DNA of 64,000 bases from Acidovorax sp. Leaf78 (GTDB lineage Bacteria; Pseudomonadota; Gammaproteobacteria; Burkholderiales; Burkholderiaceae_C). The translations under genes were made by a program, and so were the position numbers. The notes under the pieces are model-generated. The model was not told the DNA's origin. It saw only the letters and a program-made list of their open reading frames with translations, and searched no databases. The DNA is taken from positions 268,954-332,953 of the forward strand of contig NZ_LMLZ01000020.1 of NCBI RefSeq assembly GCF_001422735.1, in the 5' to 3' direction. Positions 43,145 through 51,741 of the stretch are shown here, in pieces; within the stretch, counting starts at the first letter, position 1, and each line of letters opens with the position of its first letter.

Positions 43145-43391
43145 GCTGACCTGCAGGTCCCGTTCAAGCCTGTGGGTCCTGTCGGCGACGGGCATGCCAC
43201 GCAAGTCCGCTAGCATCACGCAGCGCTGACCCTGCCTTTGGCCGTCGCACTGGCCATCCGAAGATGCTGGTACGGAGGTGGGAATCAGCCTGACCGTGGA
43301 TGTGTCGGCGTGCGCCGCTTAGTTGGACGCGCTCAGCCGAGCCATCTGTGTTGCACCCCCCGACCGCCTACCCGTCTACCCACTTCCACCC

Positions 43392-44717
43392 ATGAACTTC
43401 GACTTGGTCGCCCCGCTGCTGCATCGCATCTACGACGTTGCCAACCACGGTATCGACAGCCACGGCCAGTCCTTCTTTCGCATCCCCGATACGGTGACCG
43501 CGCAGGAGCGCCAACAACTGGCCGATGCCGGCTGGACGCCCAACACGCTGGCGAAGTGGCCGCATGACGAAGCCATACAACGGCTGCGCAGCCTGGCCGC
43601 CCAGGTGGACCTGCGTCGCGCGGCCGACGCGTTCGTGGCATCGCTGGGCTCGGCCGGCCTGCAGTGGCAGGCCGTGCTGCCCGCCGTTGCGCTGGGCCGG
43701 GCCATGCCAGAACATGCACACCAACCCATGGGCCCGGGGTCAGACCGCTGCGCCATCTGCTTTCACACCGCAACGGCCAAGGATCGCACTCAGCTGGCTT
43801 ACTACCGCGCGTTGCAAGGGTCGGGCTGGAGCGACGAGGACGGCCCGCTGGCCGCAGTGCTGACCCTGGAAGACGCGCTCCAGTGCCCGCCCGACAGCTG
43901 GCCGCAGCCCGCGCCGCGCGACATCTGGGTGCTGCACCAGCTGCTGGGCTTGCTGCGCAGACTGCCCGGCATCGCTCGCTACAGCCAGGCACGCACCGCC
44001 ATCCAGGCCGCGAAGTGGCTGCAGCCTGCCAAGCCCTGGCGTGCCGGGCTGCTGCTTGAGGCTTTGGCGTTTATAGGCGTGCTGCAGGCCCCGGATCGGC
44101 CTGGCCTGCGGACCCGCTTCACCTCCGCGCGCGAGCGCGACCAGCGGCCCAGCGTGCGGGTCGAAGTGCCGGGCCCGCTGGCGTGGTGGACAGCGGCGCA
44201 CGGCACCAACGACGCCCTGCTGCACAGCCTTTTTGGCCACCTGCCGCGCCCCACCGCAGAGCCTGCGGCCCCAGCACCTCAGCCACCACCATCTCGTGCA
44301 AAGTCCGCAGCCCGGCCCACCGGGGTGCCCAAGGCCCCGCGTGCATTGCCCGGTCCGCTGGCCGCGGGCGACGTGTATGTCGTGCGCTTTCGAGAAGACC
44401 TCTGGGGCGCCGCCTACTGCCACGAAATGCGCACCGACGAGCCCACCGGCGTCGTGCGCGGCCGCATGGAGTATCTGGACATCCTGTCACCCACACCACC
44501 CACACCGGCCGACTTGGCCGAGCGGGGCTTTCGCGACCGCCTGGACGGCAGTCGCTGGCAGATGTGGTGCGCCAGCCTGGACCAGACCAGCGGCGTCAAA
44601 CGCATCGCCCAAGGCGTACCGCCGCGCCCCCATGCCCAGAGAATGCCCGACCGCATAACCCACGGCGGCGCGAAGGAGTTGCGGCACATGGCTGCATGGA
44701 ATTTTCCGCAGCTTTGA
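43392..44717 (+). CDS. Hypothetical protein with CxxC..H motif and Imm26-like C-terminal segment
   Basis: This 441-residue soluble protein has unknown function. The middle contains SDRCAICFHTATAKDR, a C-x-x-C-x-H arrangement that might bind metal, within a helical region. A Pro/Ala-rich linker (PAAPAPQPPPSRAKSAARP) at about 296-320 separates a C-terminal beta-rich part starting AGDVYVVRFREDLWGAAYCHEM, which loosely recalls small beta-barrel Imm26-type domains. The frame is open upstream to 43323; ATG 43392 is chosen because the sequence MNFDLVAPLLHRIYDV looks like a natural N-terminus. Confidence 0.7.
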   Translation: MNFDLVAPLLHRIYDVANHGIDSHGQSFFRIPDTVTAQERQQLADAGWTPNTLAKWPHDEAIQRLRSLAAQVDLRRAADAFVASLGSAGLQWQAVLPAVALGRAMPEHAHQPMGPGSDRCAICFHTATAKDRTQLAYYRALQGSGWSDEDGPLAAVLTLEDALQCPPDSWPQPAPRDIWVLHQLLGLLRRLPGIARYSQARTAIQAAKWLQPAKPWRAGLLLEALAFIGVLQAPDRPGLRTRFTSARERDQRPSVRVEVPGPLAWWTAAHGTNDALLHSLFGHLPRPTAEPAAPAPQPPPSRAKSAARPTGVPKAPRALPGPLAAGDVYVVRFREDLWGAAYCHEMRTDEPTGVVRGRMEYLDILSPTPPTPADLAERGFRDRLDGSRWQMWCASLDQTSGVKRIAQGVPPRPHAQRMPDRITHGGAKELRHMAAWNFPQL

Positions 44718-44774
44718 GCAGCGCGGGCGTTGGATGGACCGGGCGCTTTGCCTGCGCGCCCACACATCCCGTGC

Positions 44775-45125
44775 CTATCGCAGCAACTCCACAACCATAG
44801 GAGCTACTTGGTACAGCCCGTAGAGCACATATGCGATGAACGGGCAGGCAAGAACGGCGGCGGTCAACGTCAGCGCGGATTTGAAGCGAAGCATCGCTGA
44901 CGAGAACGTAGCGATGCAACCCGCCATGGCGACGGCCGCACAGGCTGCAAGCCAAGAGAGCGCCCCGGCCCACACCTTGCCGTACCCGCAGCCGCCTTCG
45001 AAGTCGGAGGCACAGGGCTTGTGCACCGCGATCGCAAGGTCTGCGGAAAACCACGCTGCAGCGCAGTAGAGGATGAATGCAATTGCAAGGGCCAGTCCTG
45101 AGGCTGATGGGTCGGGGGGGCGCAT
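44775..45125 (-). CDS. Small membrane protein, unknown
   Basis: The protein is about 116 residues from the ATG at 45125 (MRPPDPSASG). Three hydrophobic segments (ALAIAFILYCAAAWFSA; VWAGALSWLAACAAVAMAGC; LTLTAAVLACPFIAYVLYGLY) surround a short cysteine-bearing loop (HKPCASDFEGGCGYG). Start codons of this gene and the divergent KTSC gene are only 1 bp apart if both are right. No family recognised. Confidence 0.55.
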   Translation of the reverse strand: MRPPDPSASGLALAIAFILYCAAAWFSADLAIAVHKPCASDFEGGCGYGKVWAGALSWLAACAAVAMAGCIATFSSAMLRFKSALTLTAAVLACPFIAYVLYGLYQVAPMVVELLR

Positions 45126-45126
45126 C

Positions 45127-45474
45127 TTGAAGCTTTTCGTATTTGTAGCGCTTGCGCTGATGGCCCAGGCCGCCGCAGCCGAGACGGTGCAGGTGTGGCA
45201 CCACGGCCCCGTCCCGCTCGATACGCTTGTGTGTGCCGACGTGAACCAGAGCAGCGATGTTTCCCGCATCTGCTACGACAAAGCAGAGCGGTTCATGGTC
45301 ATTCGTTTGAAGAGCACCTACTGCGACTATTGCAGCATCGATTCAGGCACGGCGCAGGCGCTACAAAGCGCAGGCTCAAGGCGGCAGTTCTTCGAGTCGC
45401 GCATCCGTGGCTCGGGCAGCGATGGGCCCTTCGATTGCATGACCCATGCCATCCCGAACAAGTACAAGCGCTAG
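45127..45474 (+). CDS. Exported KTSC-domain protein
   Basis: The protein is about 115 residues from a TTG at 45127, which directly opens a signal peptide (LKLFVFVALALMAQAAAA) and follows a G-rich ribosome binding site-like GGGGGGG. The KTSC-type core is visible in SRICYDKAERFMVIRLK, STYCDYCSIDSGTAQALQSAG and RRQFFESRIRG. KTSC domains are short nucleic-acid- or ligand-related beta domains; an exported, cysteine-rich version is unusual. An ATG at 45073 gives 18 more residues but would overlap the divergent membrane gene by 53 bp. Confidence 0.6.
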   Translation: MKLFVFVALALMAQAAAAETVQVWHHGPVPLDTLVCADVNQSSDVSRICYDKAERFMVIRLKSTYCDYCSIDSGTAQALQSAGSRRQFFESRIRGSGSDGPFDCMTHAIPNKYKR

Positions 45475-45702
45475 ATGCTGAACGTTCTTTAACGCCGAAG
45501 GCTGATACGCAGAGGTGGGGTGTGCGAGTTGTACCGGTGCGATCTTAAAAATTTGCCCTTCCGCTCCAAAATTGAGCTATCAAGCCAATGGGCATAGCTC
45601 CTACAGTGAGAGCAAAATTCTTGTACTTTAATAGTCAGTCTCAGGGGCTTATTCTGATGGCTTCAAAAGAAATTGAAGTCCGCTAACATATTCAAAGCAG
45701 AA

Positions 45703-46407
45703 ATGAAAAAACCTTTATTTATCGGCATTGCTCTCGTCGCTTTGAACGTTACTGCCTCGGCATGGGCTCAGACCGCAGGCCAATTTATGAATAATCCAGC
45801 GTTTACTGGTCAAAGGCCGGCGCAGTGCATCTCAACTCTTGAAATGCAGCAATGCGCTGCTCATGATTTGCGCGATGCAGATGCTGAGATGAGCAAGCGC
45901 TATGCTGAGCTGCGCGCCAGCCTGAATACAGCTGCTCGAAAAACTCTTTTGACCGAGCAACGGGCATGGCTGAAATCGCGTGATCGGGACTGCGTCTCCA
46001 AAGGGCGCAATGGCGGCACGATGGCTTCTGTAGCCGTGGCTAGCTGCTGGGTCGAGGTAACTAAATCTCGTTCTTTATCGCTGGAGAAAGAACTCGGGTC
46101 TAAGGTGAATTCTGCTGCTCCTTTGCCGGCATCCGCGTTTATCGGCCGCTGGCGCGGCGGTGAAGGCACTGTGATGAAAATTACGCGCCAAGGCGACAGC
46201 CTCTTGATTGACAATCAGTGGGGCTTAGACGCAGATATGCACGGCAAATTTGTTGGCACTATTACATCGGATGGACTTCGCTTTGAGCGTAATGGTGTGA
46301 TGGAGACTGTGCGTCCTGGTATGGGTGATTCCGTAAACCGCAGTGCTTTGAGAGGGAAAAAAGACTGCCTTGTGGTTTCGCGCGATGAAGGCTATTGCCG
46401 ATATTAA
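45703..46407 (+). CDS. LprI/DUF1311-type exported protein
   Basis: This 234-residue protein has a signal peptide MKKPLFIGIALVALNVTASAWAQ. The N-terminal mature half matches the LprI-like DUF1311 pattern: CISTLEMQQCAAHDLRDADAEMSKRYAELRAS, LLTEQRAWLKSRDRDC, ASCWVEVTKSR, which in the type member inhibits lysozyme. The C-terminal half is a separate beta-rich domain (FIGRWRGGEGTVMKITRQGD to CRY). Its codon use and the flanking 45475-45702 DNA are clearly more AT-rich than the surroundings, a sign of recent acquisition. Confidence 0.8.
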   Translation: MKKPLFIGIALVALNVTASAWAQTAGQFMNNPAFTGQRPAQCISTLEMQQCAAHDLRDADAEMSKRYAELRASLNTAARKTLLTEQRAWLKSRDRDCVSKGRNGGTMASVAVASCWVEVTKSRSLSLEKELGSKVNSAAPLPASAFIGRWRGGEGTVMKITRQGDSLLIDNQWGLDADMHGKFVGTITSDGLRFERNGVMETVRPGMGDSVNRSALRGKKDCLVVSRDEGYCRY

Positions 46408-46465
46408 TAACGATATTTATTCTTCGTAGTGTTGACGGCTTGTAATTGATGGCAGGCCAACGCAA

Positions 46466-46497
46466 AAAAGGGCCCCGAAATAACGCCGGGGCCTTTT
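46466..46497 (+). terminator. Rho-independent terminator after the LprI-like gene
   Basis: AAAGGGCCCCG pairs with CGGGGCCTTTT around AAATAACGC, with the T-run TTTT. It lies about 60 bp after the stop at 46407. Confidence 0.8.
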
Positions 46498-46542
46498 GCA
46501 TTTCAGCGCCAAGCGCACGCCTGGTAGGAATCATTGGGACGC

Positions 46543-46665
46543 TCAAAGATCCAGCATGCCCAGCGCCTCCACTCGGGCTGCCCCGAAGCCTCCGGCCGCC
46601 CCAGCGCCACGGCCGTTGAGCGCTCGCCGACCAAACTTCATGCAATAGGCGCGCACATCCTCCAC
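46543..46665 (-). pseudogene. Remnant small gene (phage- or plasmid-like)
   Basis: A 40-codon frame starts at GTG 46665 directly after an in-frame TAG and reads VEDVRAYCMKFGRRALNGRG then a Gly/Ala-rich stretch to MLDL and a stop. It looks like the C-terminal piece of a small protein with its 5' part lost. The frame is better protein-like than the other frames here, but support is weak. Confidence 0.3.
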
Positions 46666-46742
46666 GCGCTAATCAGAGCCCAACGGGTCGGGAACGTGCG
46701 CAGCAGCGCCATGGCCTTCGAGAGGGCCTCTTCGCAGTCTGC

Positions 46743-46888
46743 CTAGGCCTTGCAAGCCTCCAGGCGCGCATAGGCTGCATCGTGGGCGGTTGCGTACTGC
46801 TCTGCAGCCGTGACACACTGGCCCGCATGGGCAGCGCGGTGCGCCCCGAATCGGCCAGCGCCTCGCGAAGCTCTTCGGCGATAACCAT
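46743..46888 (-). pseudogene. Frameshifted small gene beside tRNA-Arg
   Basis: From ATG 46888 the frame reads MVIAEELREALADSGRTA, then continues sensibly only in another frame as AHAGQCVTAAEQYATAHDAA and YARLEACKA followed by TAG at 46743. The two halves join if one base is missing near the GCGCTGCC at about 46830. The helical, Ala/Glu-rich composition is like small phage proteins. Together with the remnant at 46543 it suggests a decayed insertion next to the tRNA. Confidence 0.35.
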
Positions 46889-46960
46889 GGGAGGACTGTG
46901 CTTGGTCTGGCCGCAATCAGTGCTTGTATAGGGGCATAAGCTGATTTCCCAGGGGGAAAC

Positions 46961-46992
46961 AAAAAAGCCCGCAAGAGCTTGCACCCGTGCGG
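46961..46992 (-). terminator. Probable terminator of the tRNA-Arg transcript
   Basis: On the minus strand CCGCA...TGCGG closes a loop containing GCAAGCTCTTGC and is followed by GCTTTTTTG. It begins 14 bp after the CCA end of the tRNA. Confidence 0.5.
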
Positions 46993-47005
46993 ACTGGTTG
47001 TTTTT

Positions 47006-47080
47006 TGGTCCCTTCGACAGGAATCGAACCTGTATCTAGCGCTTAGGAGGCACTCGTTCTATCCATTGAACTACGAAGAG
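47006..47080 (-). tRNA. tRNA-Arg (anticodon CCU)
   Basis: The minus strand folds as a cloverleaf: acceptor CTCTTCG/CGAAGGG (one G-U), D stem GTTC/GAAC around AATGGATA, anticodon stem AGTGC/GCGCT with loop CTCCTAA, variable AGAT, T stem ACAGG/CCTGT around TTCGATT, discriminator A and encoded CCA. The loop gives anticodon CCT, which reads AGG. tRNA 3' ends are common integration sites, and the decayed genes lie on its 3' side. Confidence 0.92.
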
Positions 47081-47139
47081 ACAGCCGCGCATTGTAGGGG
47101 CTGCGTGGCGCGGTTCCTGGCGGCCTGATTCCACCCCCC

Positions 47140-50100
47140 TCAGTCGTACTTCACGGTATAGATCAGATCCACCGCGCTCTTCTCCCCCGTCTGCCCGCGC
47201 AGCGTCAGGCGGCGCGACAGGTCGTAGAAGATATACAGCGTGCCGAGCGTCCCCGACAGGCTGCGTTCGTACGTCACGTACAAATCCTTGGACAAGCGCT
47301 TGCCAAAAGTGAGTGCCGCGCCTGTGGCGTCTTCGCCGGAGCCGGGGCCCTTGAAGCCGATTTCGTCCAGGCCCACGCGGTTGGCGATGTTGGCGGCGGT
47401 GTTGTTGCCGCCGCCGCCTCGGCCCAGCAGGGCGAGGGCGGCTTGTTGCAGCACGGCGGCTTCGGCGCCGCCGGCGGCGGCGTTGCGGCCCAGCACCACC
47501 CACGACAGCTTTTCGGCGTCGGGCAGTTCAGGGTCTGAATACAGGCGCACGCGCGGGGCCTGGGCGCTGCCAGTGACCTGCACGCCCGCGCGCACGCTGA
47601 TGTTGGGGCGCAGGGCCAGGATGTCGAGCGAGGGGTTGTTGTACGGGCCGTTGAAGCGGATGAGGCCCGTCTCCACGTCCAGCATCTGGCCCCAGGCGCG
47701 GTAGCGGCCTTCTTCGGTGCGCACCTCGCCGGTTACGCGCGGCGGGGCGCCGGCCACGGCGCTGCTGCGGATGTCCACTTCGCCGGTCAGGCGGGTGGTG
47801 ATGCCGTGGCCATGCAGCGCGAAGTCGCGGCCCAGGTTGAGGGTGATGGCGATGTCGGGGGGCTTGGCGGTTTCGGCCTGGGCGGCCACCTGGTTGGCAC
47901 GGGCGGCGGCCTGGGCCTTGGCCTGGTCTTCCTTGTCCTTGGCGGCAGAGCGCACTATCACGTCAGAGCCCAGGCTGGGCGCGCTTTCGTCGGGCAGGAT
48001 GATGGTGGCGCGGTCGGTGGTCAGCTTGCCGCGCAGGCTGATCTGGCCCTGCTGCAGCTGGGCCTTGAGTTCGCCCGACACGCTGATCTGGCGGTCGGCG
48101 CGCACCAGCACCTGCAGCGCTTTGGCTTCGGCCTGCAGTGCCATGGCGATGCCGGACATGCCATTGCCCGCCTGGCCCCAGGTGATGCGGCCCGTGCCGG
48201 TGAGGGTGCCGCCGTCCTGTGGCGCAGACGTGCGGTTGCCGCTGAATCCCGCGATGCGGGCCCCGCTGCCGCGCCCGCCCTGCAGGCGGAACTCGGTGAT
48301 GTCGAGCTGGTTGCCGCTCAGCGCCGCCCGCAGGCGTCCGCCTTGCAGGTCCACGCCATCGACTACGGAGCGCACGGCCAGTTCGTCCGCCCCGAGCGTG
48401 CCGGCCCAGCGGGGCACGTCGCGTGTGCCCGACAGGGTGGCGCTGGCGTCCAGCGTGCCGCGCACGCGCCAGCCGGGCGGTGCCAGGGCAGACCACACGC
48501 CCACGTCGGGCAGGCGGGCGCGCAGTGTGCCGGCCAACGGTGCGTTGGCCGCCCAGGTGATGGCGGCCAGGTCGGTGCCCGCGCTGCCACCGGCCAGTGT
48601 AAGCCGTGTGCTGGCGCTGGCGTCGATCTCGCCAGCGCGGTCGCTGGCCCAGGCCAGCCGTGCGCGCAGCGCGTCGCCTTCCAGATCGATCGACACCTCG
48701 GCCTGGCGCACACCGGCGGGTGTGCCTGCGGCGGGGGTGGACGTGGCCTCGGTGGCGATCACGGTGGTGGCGCCGGCACCAGCGCCTTGGCCGCTGCTCT
48801 GCACGGCGGTCACGGCGGTGGGGTCGCCCGCCAGGATGCGCAGGTCGCCGCTGGCCCGCCGCAGGCTGGCGCTGGCACGCAGCGCGCTGGTGGTGTCCAG
48901 GTTCCATTGCCCGTCCAGCACCAGGGTGCTGGCCAGGCCCATTCGGGCGAGTAGGGGCTGATTGGGGCGGCCTGCTGTCGCGGGTGTGCTGCCAATGCCC
49001 AGTGCGTCCACCCAGGCCATGGGCAGGCCCTGCAGAGTGCCCTGGGTCTGCACCTGCAGTGCGGGGCCTGTGGTGACGCGCACGGGCTGCCAGCGCAGCA
49101 CCACGGTGCCGGGCTGAGGGCCGGTCAGGCGGGCCTGGCCTGCGGATGTCTGGATGGTCAGTGCGGGCGCGGGCTGTGGTGCGGGGGCGGTGCTGCCTTT
49201 GTTGTCGTTCTTGTTGTTGCCGGTGCGCCGGCTTGCCGTGCCGGCGGCGGGGACCGTGCTGGCCGTGGTGTTCACGGTAACGGACAGCGGCTCGGCCAGT
49301 TGCATGGCCCAGGGGCCTGGGCGCTGCGCGTCCTGCGCCTGCAGGCGCAGTTCGTTGATCTGCGCTCGCCATTGCGACGGGGCGGTCAGACCACCGGACA
49401 GTCGGGCCTGCAGGGTGGCGCGCTGCATCTGCTGTGCCTGGTTGGCGTTCAGGCGGGCTTCGCCGTCCACCGACAGGGTGGCCTGCAGTACGTTGCCCGA
49501 CAGCTCGGCCTTCACGCCGCGCAGTTGCACGGCGGTGGGCCTGCTGCCGGCTTCCTTGGCGGGCGGTAGCGTCAGGTCGAGCTGCGATGTGGCCAGCGTG
49601 GCCTGCAGCTCGAAGGCGTCCTTGGTTGCGGGCAGGGCTGCGCCGGATGGGGCGGCCTGCAGTTGGCGCGCCAGTGTCTGCCAGCCGCCCTTCCATCGCG
49701 CGGTGACCGACGCAGCACCCTTGGCAGTGGCACCCTGCAGCGCGGCCTGCGCGGCGCTGCCGGCGAACGGCAGGCTGGTGAACCAGCGCTGCGTGGCATC
49801 CACATCGGCCCATTGCACCTGCAGGTCGCCTGCGCCGGTGGTGGGTGCGATGCTGCCTTGCGCCCGGGCCGTGGCGCCCGGTACGGTGATGGCGAGTTGG
49901 CCCTGCACGGCGGGGCCGGCCAGGGCGATGCGCAGGCCGGTGCCTTCGGCGCGCGCCTGCAGTGCATCCACCAGCAGGCGGTCCAGCTGCACCGTGCCGC
50001 CACCGCTCTGCGCACCGGCCTGGGCCCCGGGTTGCCAGTTGCCCTGCGCCGCGAGGGTCTGGATGCTGAGCAGGGCAGGGCGGCCCTTGCTGGCCCGTGC

Positions 50101-51741
50101 AGGCGCTGTAGCGGGGCCTGACGCACGGATGTCTGCGTTGAAGCGCACCTTGTCGCCCTGCGTCTGCGCGCTGATGCGGCCTGCCAGTGGCGCAGCGGCC
50201 ATGGCGGTGTGCAGCAGGTCGGGGCGCAGGTTGCGCAGCTCGGCCTGGCCTTCCAGGGCCTGGGTTGCGGGGGTGAAGTGGCCTTGCAGCGTGGCGGTAC
50301 CGGTGCCTGCAGTGGCAACGGCGGAGGGCACGGTCCAGCGGGTGCCGTCGTAGCGGGCGTCGGCCTGCAGCGCGGACAGGGGCAGGCGGCGCTGGTCCCA
50401 CGGGCCGGCCAGGTCATTGCGCAGTTCGGCTTGCAGCGTCCATCCGGTGGTGGGGCTTGCCGATGAGGGAGCAGTAGTGGGAGAGGCGGCGCCACTGCCC
50501 TGCGTGATACTGGCTGGATTGTTGGGTGCGGGGAGCGGCGGCGTGGCACCTGCTGACGGGTCGACCGCCATCGGCCCGGCCCTCACGGTGCCATGCAACT
50601 GTGTACTGGGTGCCTGGGGCCAGAGTGCGGCCAGGTCCACGGCGCGCAGCGCTGCGGTGGCGGCTTGCAGGGGCTGGGCGGTCCAGGGGGTGACGGTGGC
50701 CGTCAGGTCGGCCTGCATGGGCTCTGCGGGCGGCGGCTTTGCCGCATTGCGTTGCGCGGTGCTGGTGGTACGGGCGGCTTTGGACGCCGACTTGCTGGCG
50801 GGCTGGGCGGTGGGTGCCGATGCTGCCGTTGCGTTGGCGGCCGCGGAAGCGGAGGCGGCTGCTGATGCTGTTGCTGATGCTGTTGCTGTTGCCGTGGTGG
50901 CCACCGGGCTGATGCGTGCCTTGAGCTCCAGCTGCGCCGCGGCGGTGGCCAGCGTGCCCTGCAGCGTGGCGTGTGCGCCCAGCTGCAGCGCAGCGCCGCC
51001 GCCGGGCACGGCAGCCTGCACGGTGCCGTCCACCGTGGCGTCCAGCGCCATGGGCGCATCGGCCTGCAGCGTGGCGCTGGCGCTGTAGCGGCCCTGGGCC
51101 AGCTCCACGTTGTCGATCTTCAGACGGTGGTCGCGCCCGTCGTAGCGGTAGGTACCCTGCAGGCCCAGCACCTGCACGGCCGGCGTGCCTGCCCACTGGA
51201 TCTCGTCCACCCGAAACGGCACGCCGATCTGCAAGGGCAACTTGAGTTGTGTGAGCGGCTGGGGTGGCTCGGTGCTGCGCGGTGCGTCCGCGGCGGGTGT
51301 GATCTGCACCCGGGCGGCGTGCACCTCGCCCAGCTCCAGCCGCCGCTGCAGCAGGGGCATGAGCTGCCAGCCCAGGGCGATGTCATTCACCTCCACCGAC
51401 AGGGCCGGACTGCTCCAGCGCAGCCAGCCGATGTGCCCGCCACCGCGCAGCGATCCGGTGACATCGCGGCTTTCCAGTTGCTGGTCGGCGGGCAAATACT
51501 GCGCAGCGCGTGCCAGTGCGGCCGCCAGCGAGCTGTTGCTGCCGGTCCACCACCACAGGGCCGCGGCCACGGCCAACAGCAGGGCCACCACGGTGGCCAG
51601 CAGCCAGCCCAGGCCCCGCAGCGCGCGGCGTACGCGCCGCCGTGGGGGCTTCTTGCGGCCGGACGCGCCAGCGCTGAAATCCGAAGACCTAGCGCGTGGC
51701 GGAGCGGGGGCTGGAACGGGCGTGGGGTCCTGGTTTGCCAT
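47140..51741 (-). CDS. tamB: Translocation and assembly module protein TamB
   Basis: The protein has 1533 residues, in the usual size range. An N-terminal basic, Pro-rich tail is followed by one membrane anchor (GLGWLLATVVALLLAVAAALWWW, about 44-66), then a very long beta-helical AsmA-like region spanning the periplasm, with an Ala/Thr/Ser-rich low-complexity insertion at about 280-345. The C-terminal DUF490 domain includes GTLGTLYIFYDLSRRLTLRGQTG and ends VDLIYTVKYD. It carries lipids or client proteins between the inner membrane and TamA in the outer membrane. Its start overlaps the TamA stop by one base (TGATG). Confidence 0.93.
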   Translation of the reverse strand: MANQDPTPVPAPAPPRARSSDFSAGASGRKKPPRRRVRRALRGLGWLLATVVALLLAVAAALWWWTGSNSSLAAALARAAQYLPADQQLESRDVTGSLRGGGHIGWLRWSSPALSVEVNDIALGWQLMPLLQRRLELGEVHAARVQITPAADAPRSTEPPQPLTQLKLPLQIGVPFRVDEIQWAGTPAVQVLGLQGTYRYDGRDHRLKIDNVELAQGRYSASATLQADAPMALDATVDGTVQAAVPGGGAALQLGAHATLQGTLATAAAQLELKARISPVATTATATASATASAAASASAAANATAASAPTAQPASKSASKAARTTSTAQRNAAKPPPAEPMQADLTATVTPWTAQPLQAATAALRAVDLAALWPQAPSTQLHGTVRAGPMAVDPSAGATPPLPAPNNPASITQGSGAASPTTAPSSASPTTGWTLQAELRNDLAGPWDQRRLPLSALQADARYDGTRWTVPSAVATAGTGTATLQGHFTPATQALEGQAELRNLRPDLLHTAMAAAPLAGRISAQTQGDKVRFNADIRASGPATAPARASKGRPALLSIQTLAAQGNWQPGAQAGAQSGGGTVQLDRLLVDALQARAEGTGLRIALAGPAVQGQLAITVPGATARAQGSIAPTTGAGDLQVQWADVDATQRWFTSLPFAGSAAQAALQGATAKGAASVTARWKGGWQTLARQLQAAPSGAALPATKDAFELQATLATSQLDLTLPPAKEAGSRPTAVQLRGVKAELSGNVLQATLSVDGEARLNANQAQQMQRATLQARLSGGLTAPSQWRAQINELRLQAQDAQRPGPWAMQLAEPLSVTVNTTASTVPAAGTASRRTGNNKNDNKGSTAPAPQPAPALTIQTSAGQARLTGPQPGTVVLRWQPVRVTTGPALQVQTQGTLQGLPMAWVDALGIGSTPATAGRPNQPLLARMGLASTLVLDGQWNLDTTSALRASASLRRASGDLRILAGDPTAVTAVQSSGQGAGAGATTVIATEATSTPAAGTPAGVRQAEVSIDLEGDALRARLAWASDRAGEIDASASTRLTLAGGSAGTDLAAITWAANAPLAGTLRARLPDVGVWSALAPPGWRVRGTLDASATLSGTRDVPRWAGTLGADELAVRSVVDGVDLQGGRLRAALSGNQLDITEFRLQGGRGSGARIAGFSGNRTSAPQDGGTLTGTGRITWGQAGNGMSGIAMALQAEAKALQVLVRADRQISVSGELKAQLQQGQISLRGKLTTDRATIILPDESAPSLGSDVIVRSAAKDKEDQAKAQAAARANQVAAQAETAKPPDIAITLNLGRDFALHGHGITTRLTGEVDIRSSAVAGAPPRVTGEVRTEEGRYRAWGQMLDVETGLIRFNGPYNNPSLDILALRPNISVRAGVQVTGSAQAPRVRLYSDPELPDAEKLSWVVLGRNAAAGGAEAAVLQQAALALLGRGGGGNNTAANIANRVGLDEIGFKGPGSGEDATGAALTFGKRLSKDLYVTYERSLSGTLGTLYIFYDLSRRLTLRGQTGEKSAVDLIYTVKYD

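Noticed and set aside
45548-45620. AT-rich stretch before the LprI-like gene as a further palindromic repeat copy
   Set aside because: It has GAGCTATCAAG..GGGCATAGCTC pairing but lacks the GCGCTT/AAGCG core of the family.
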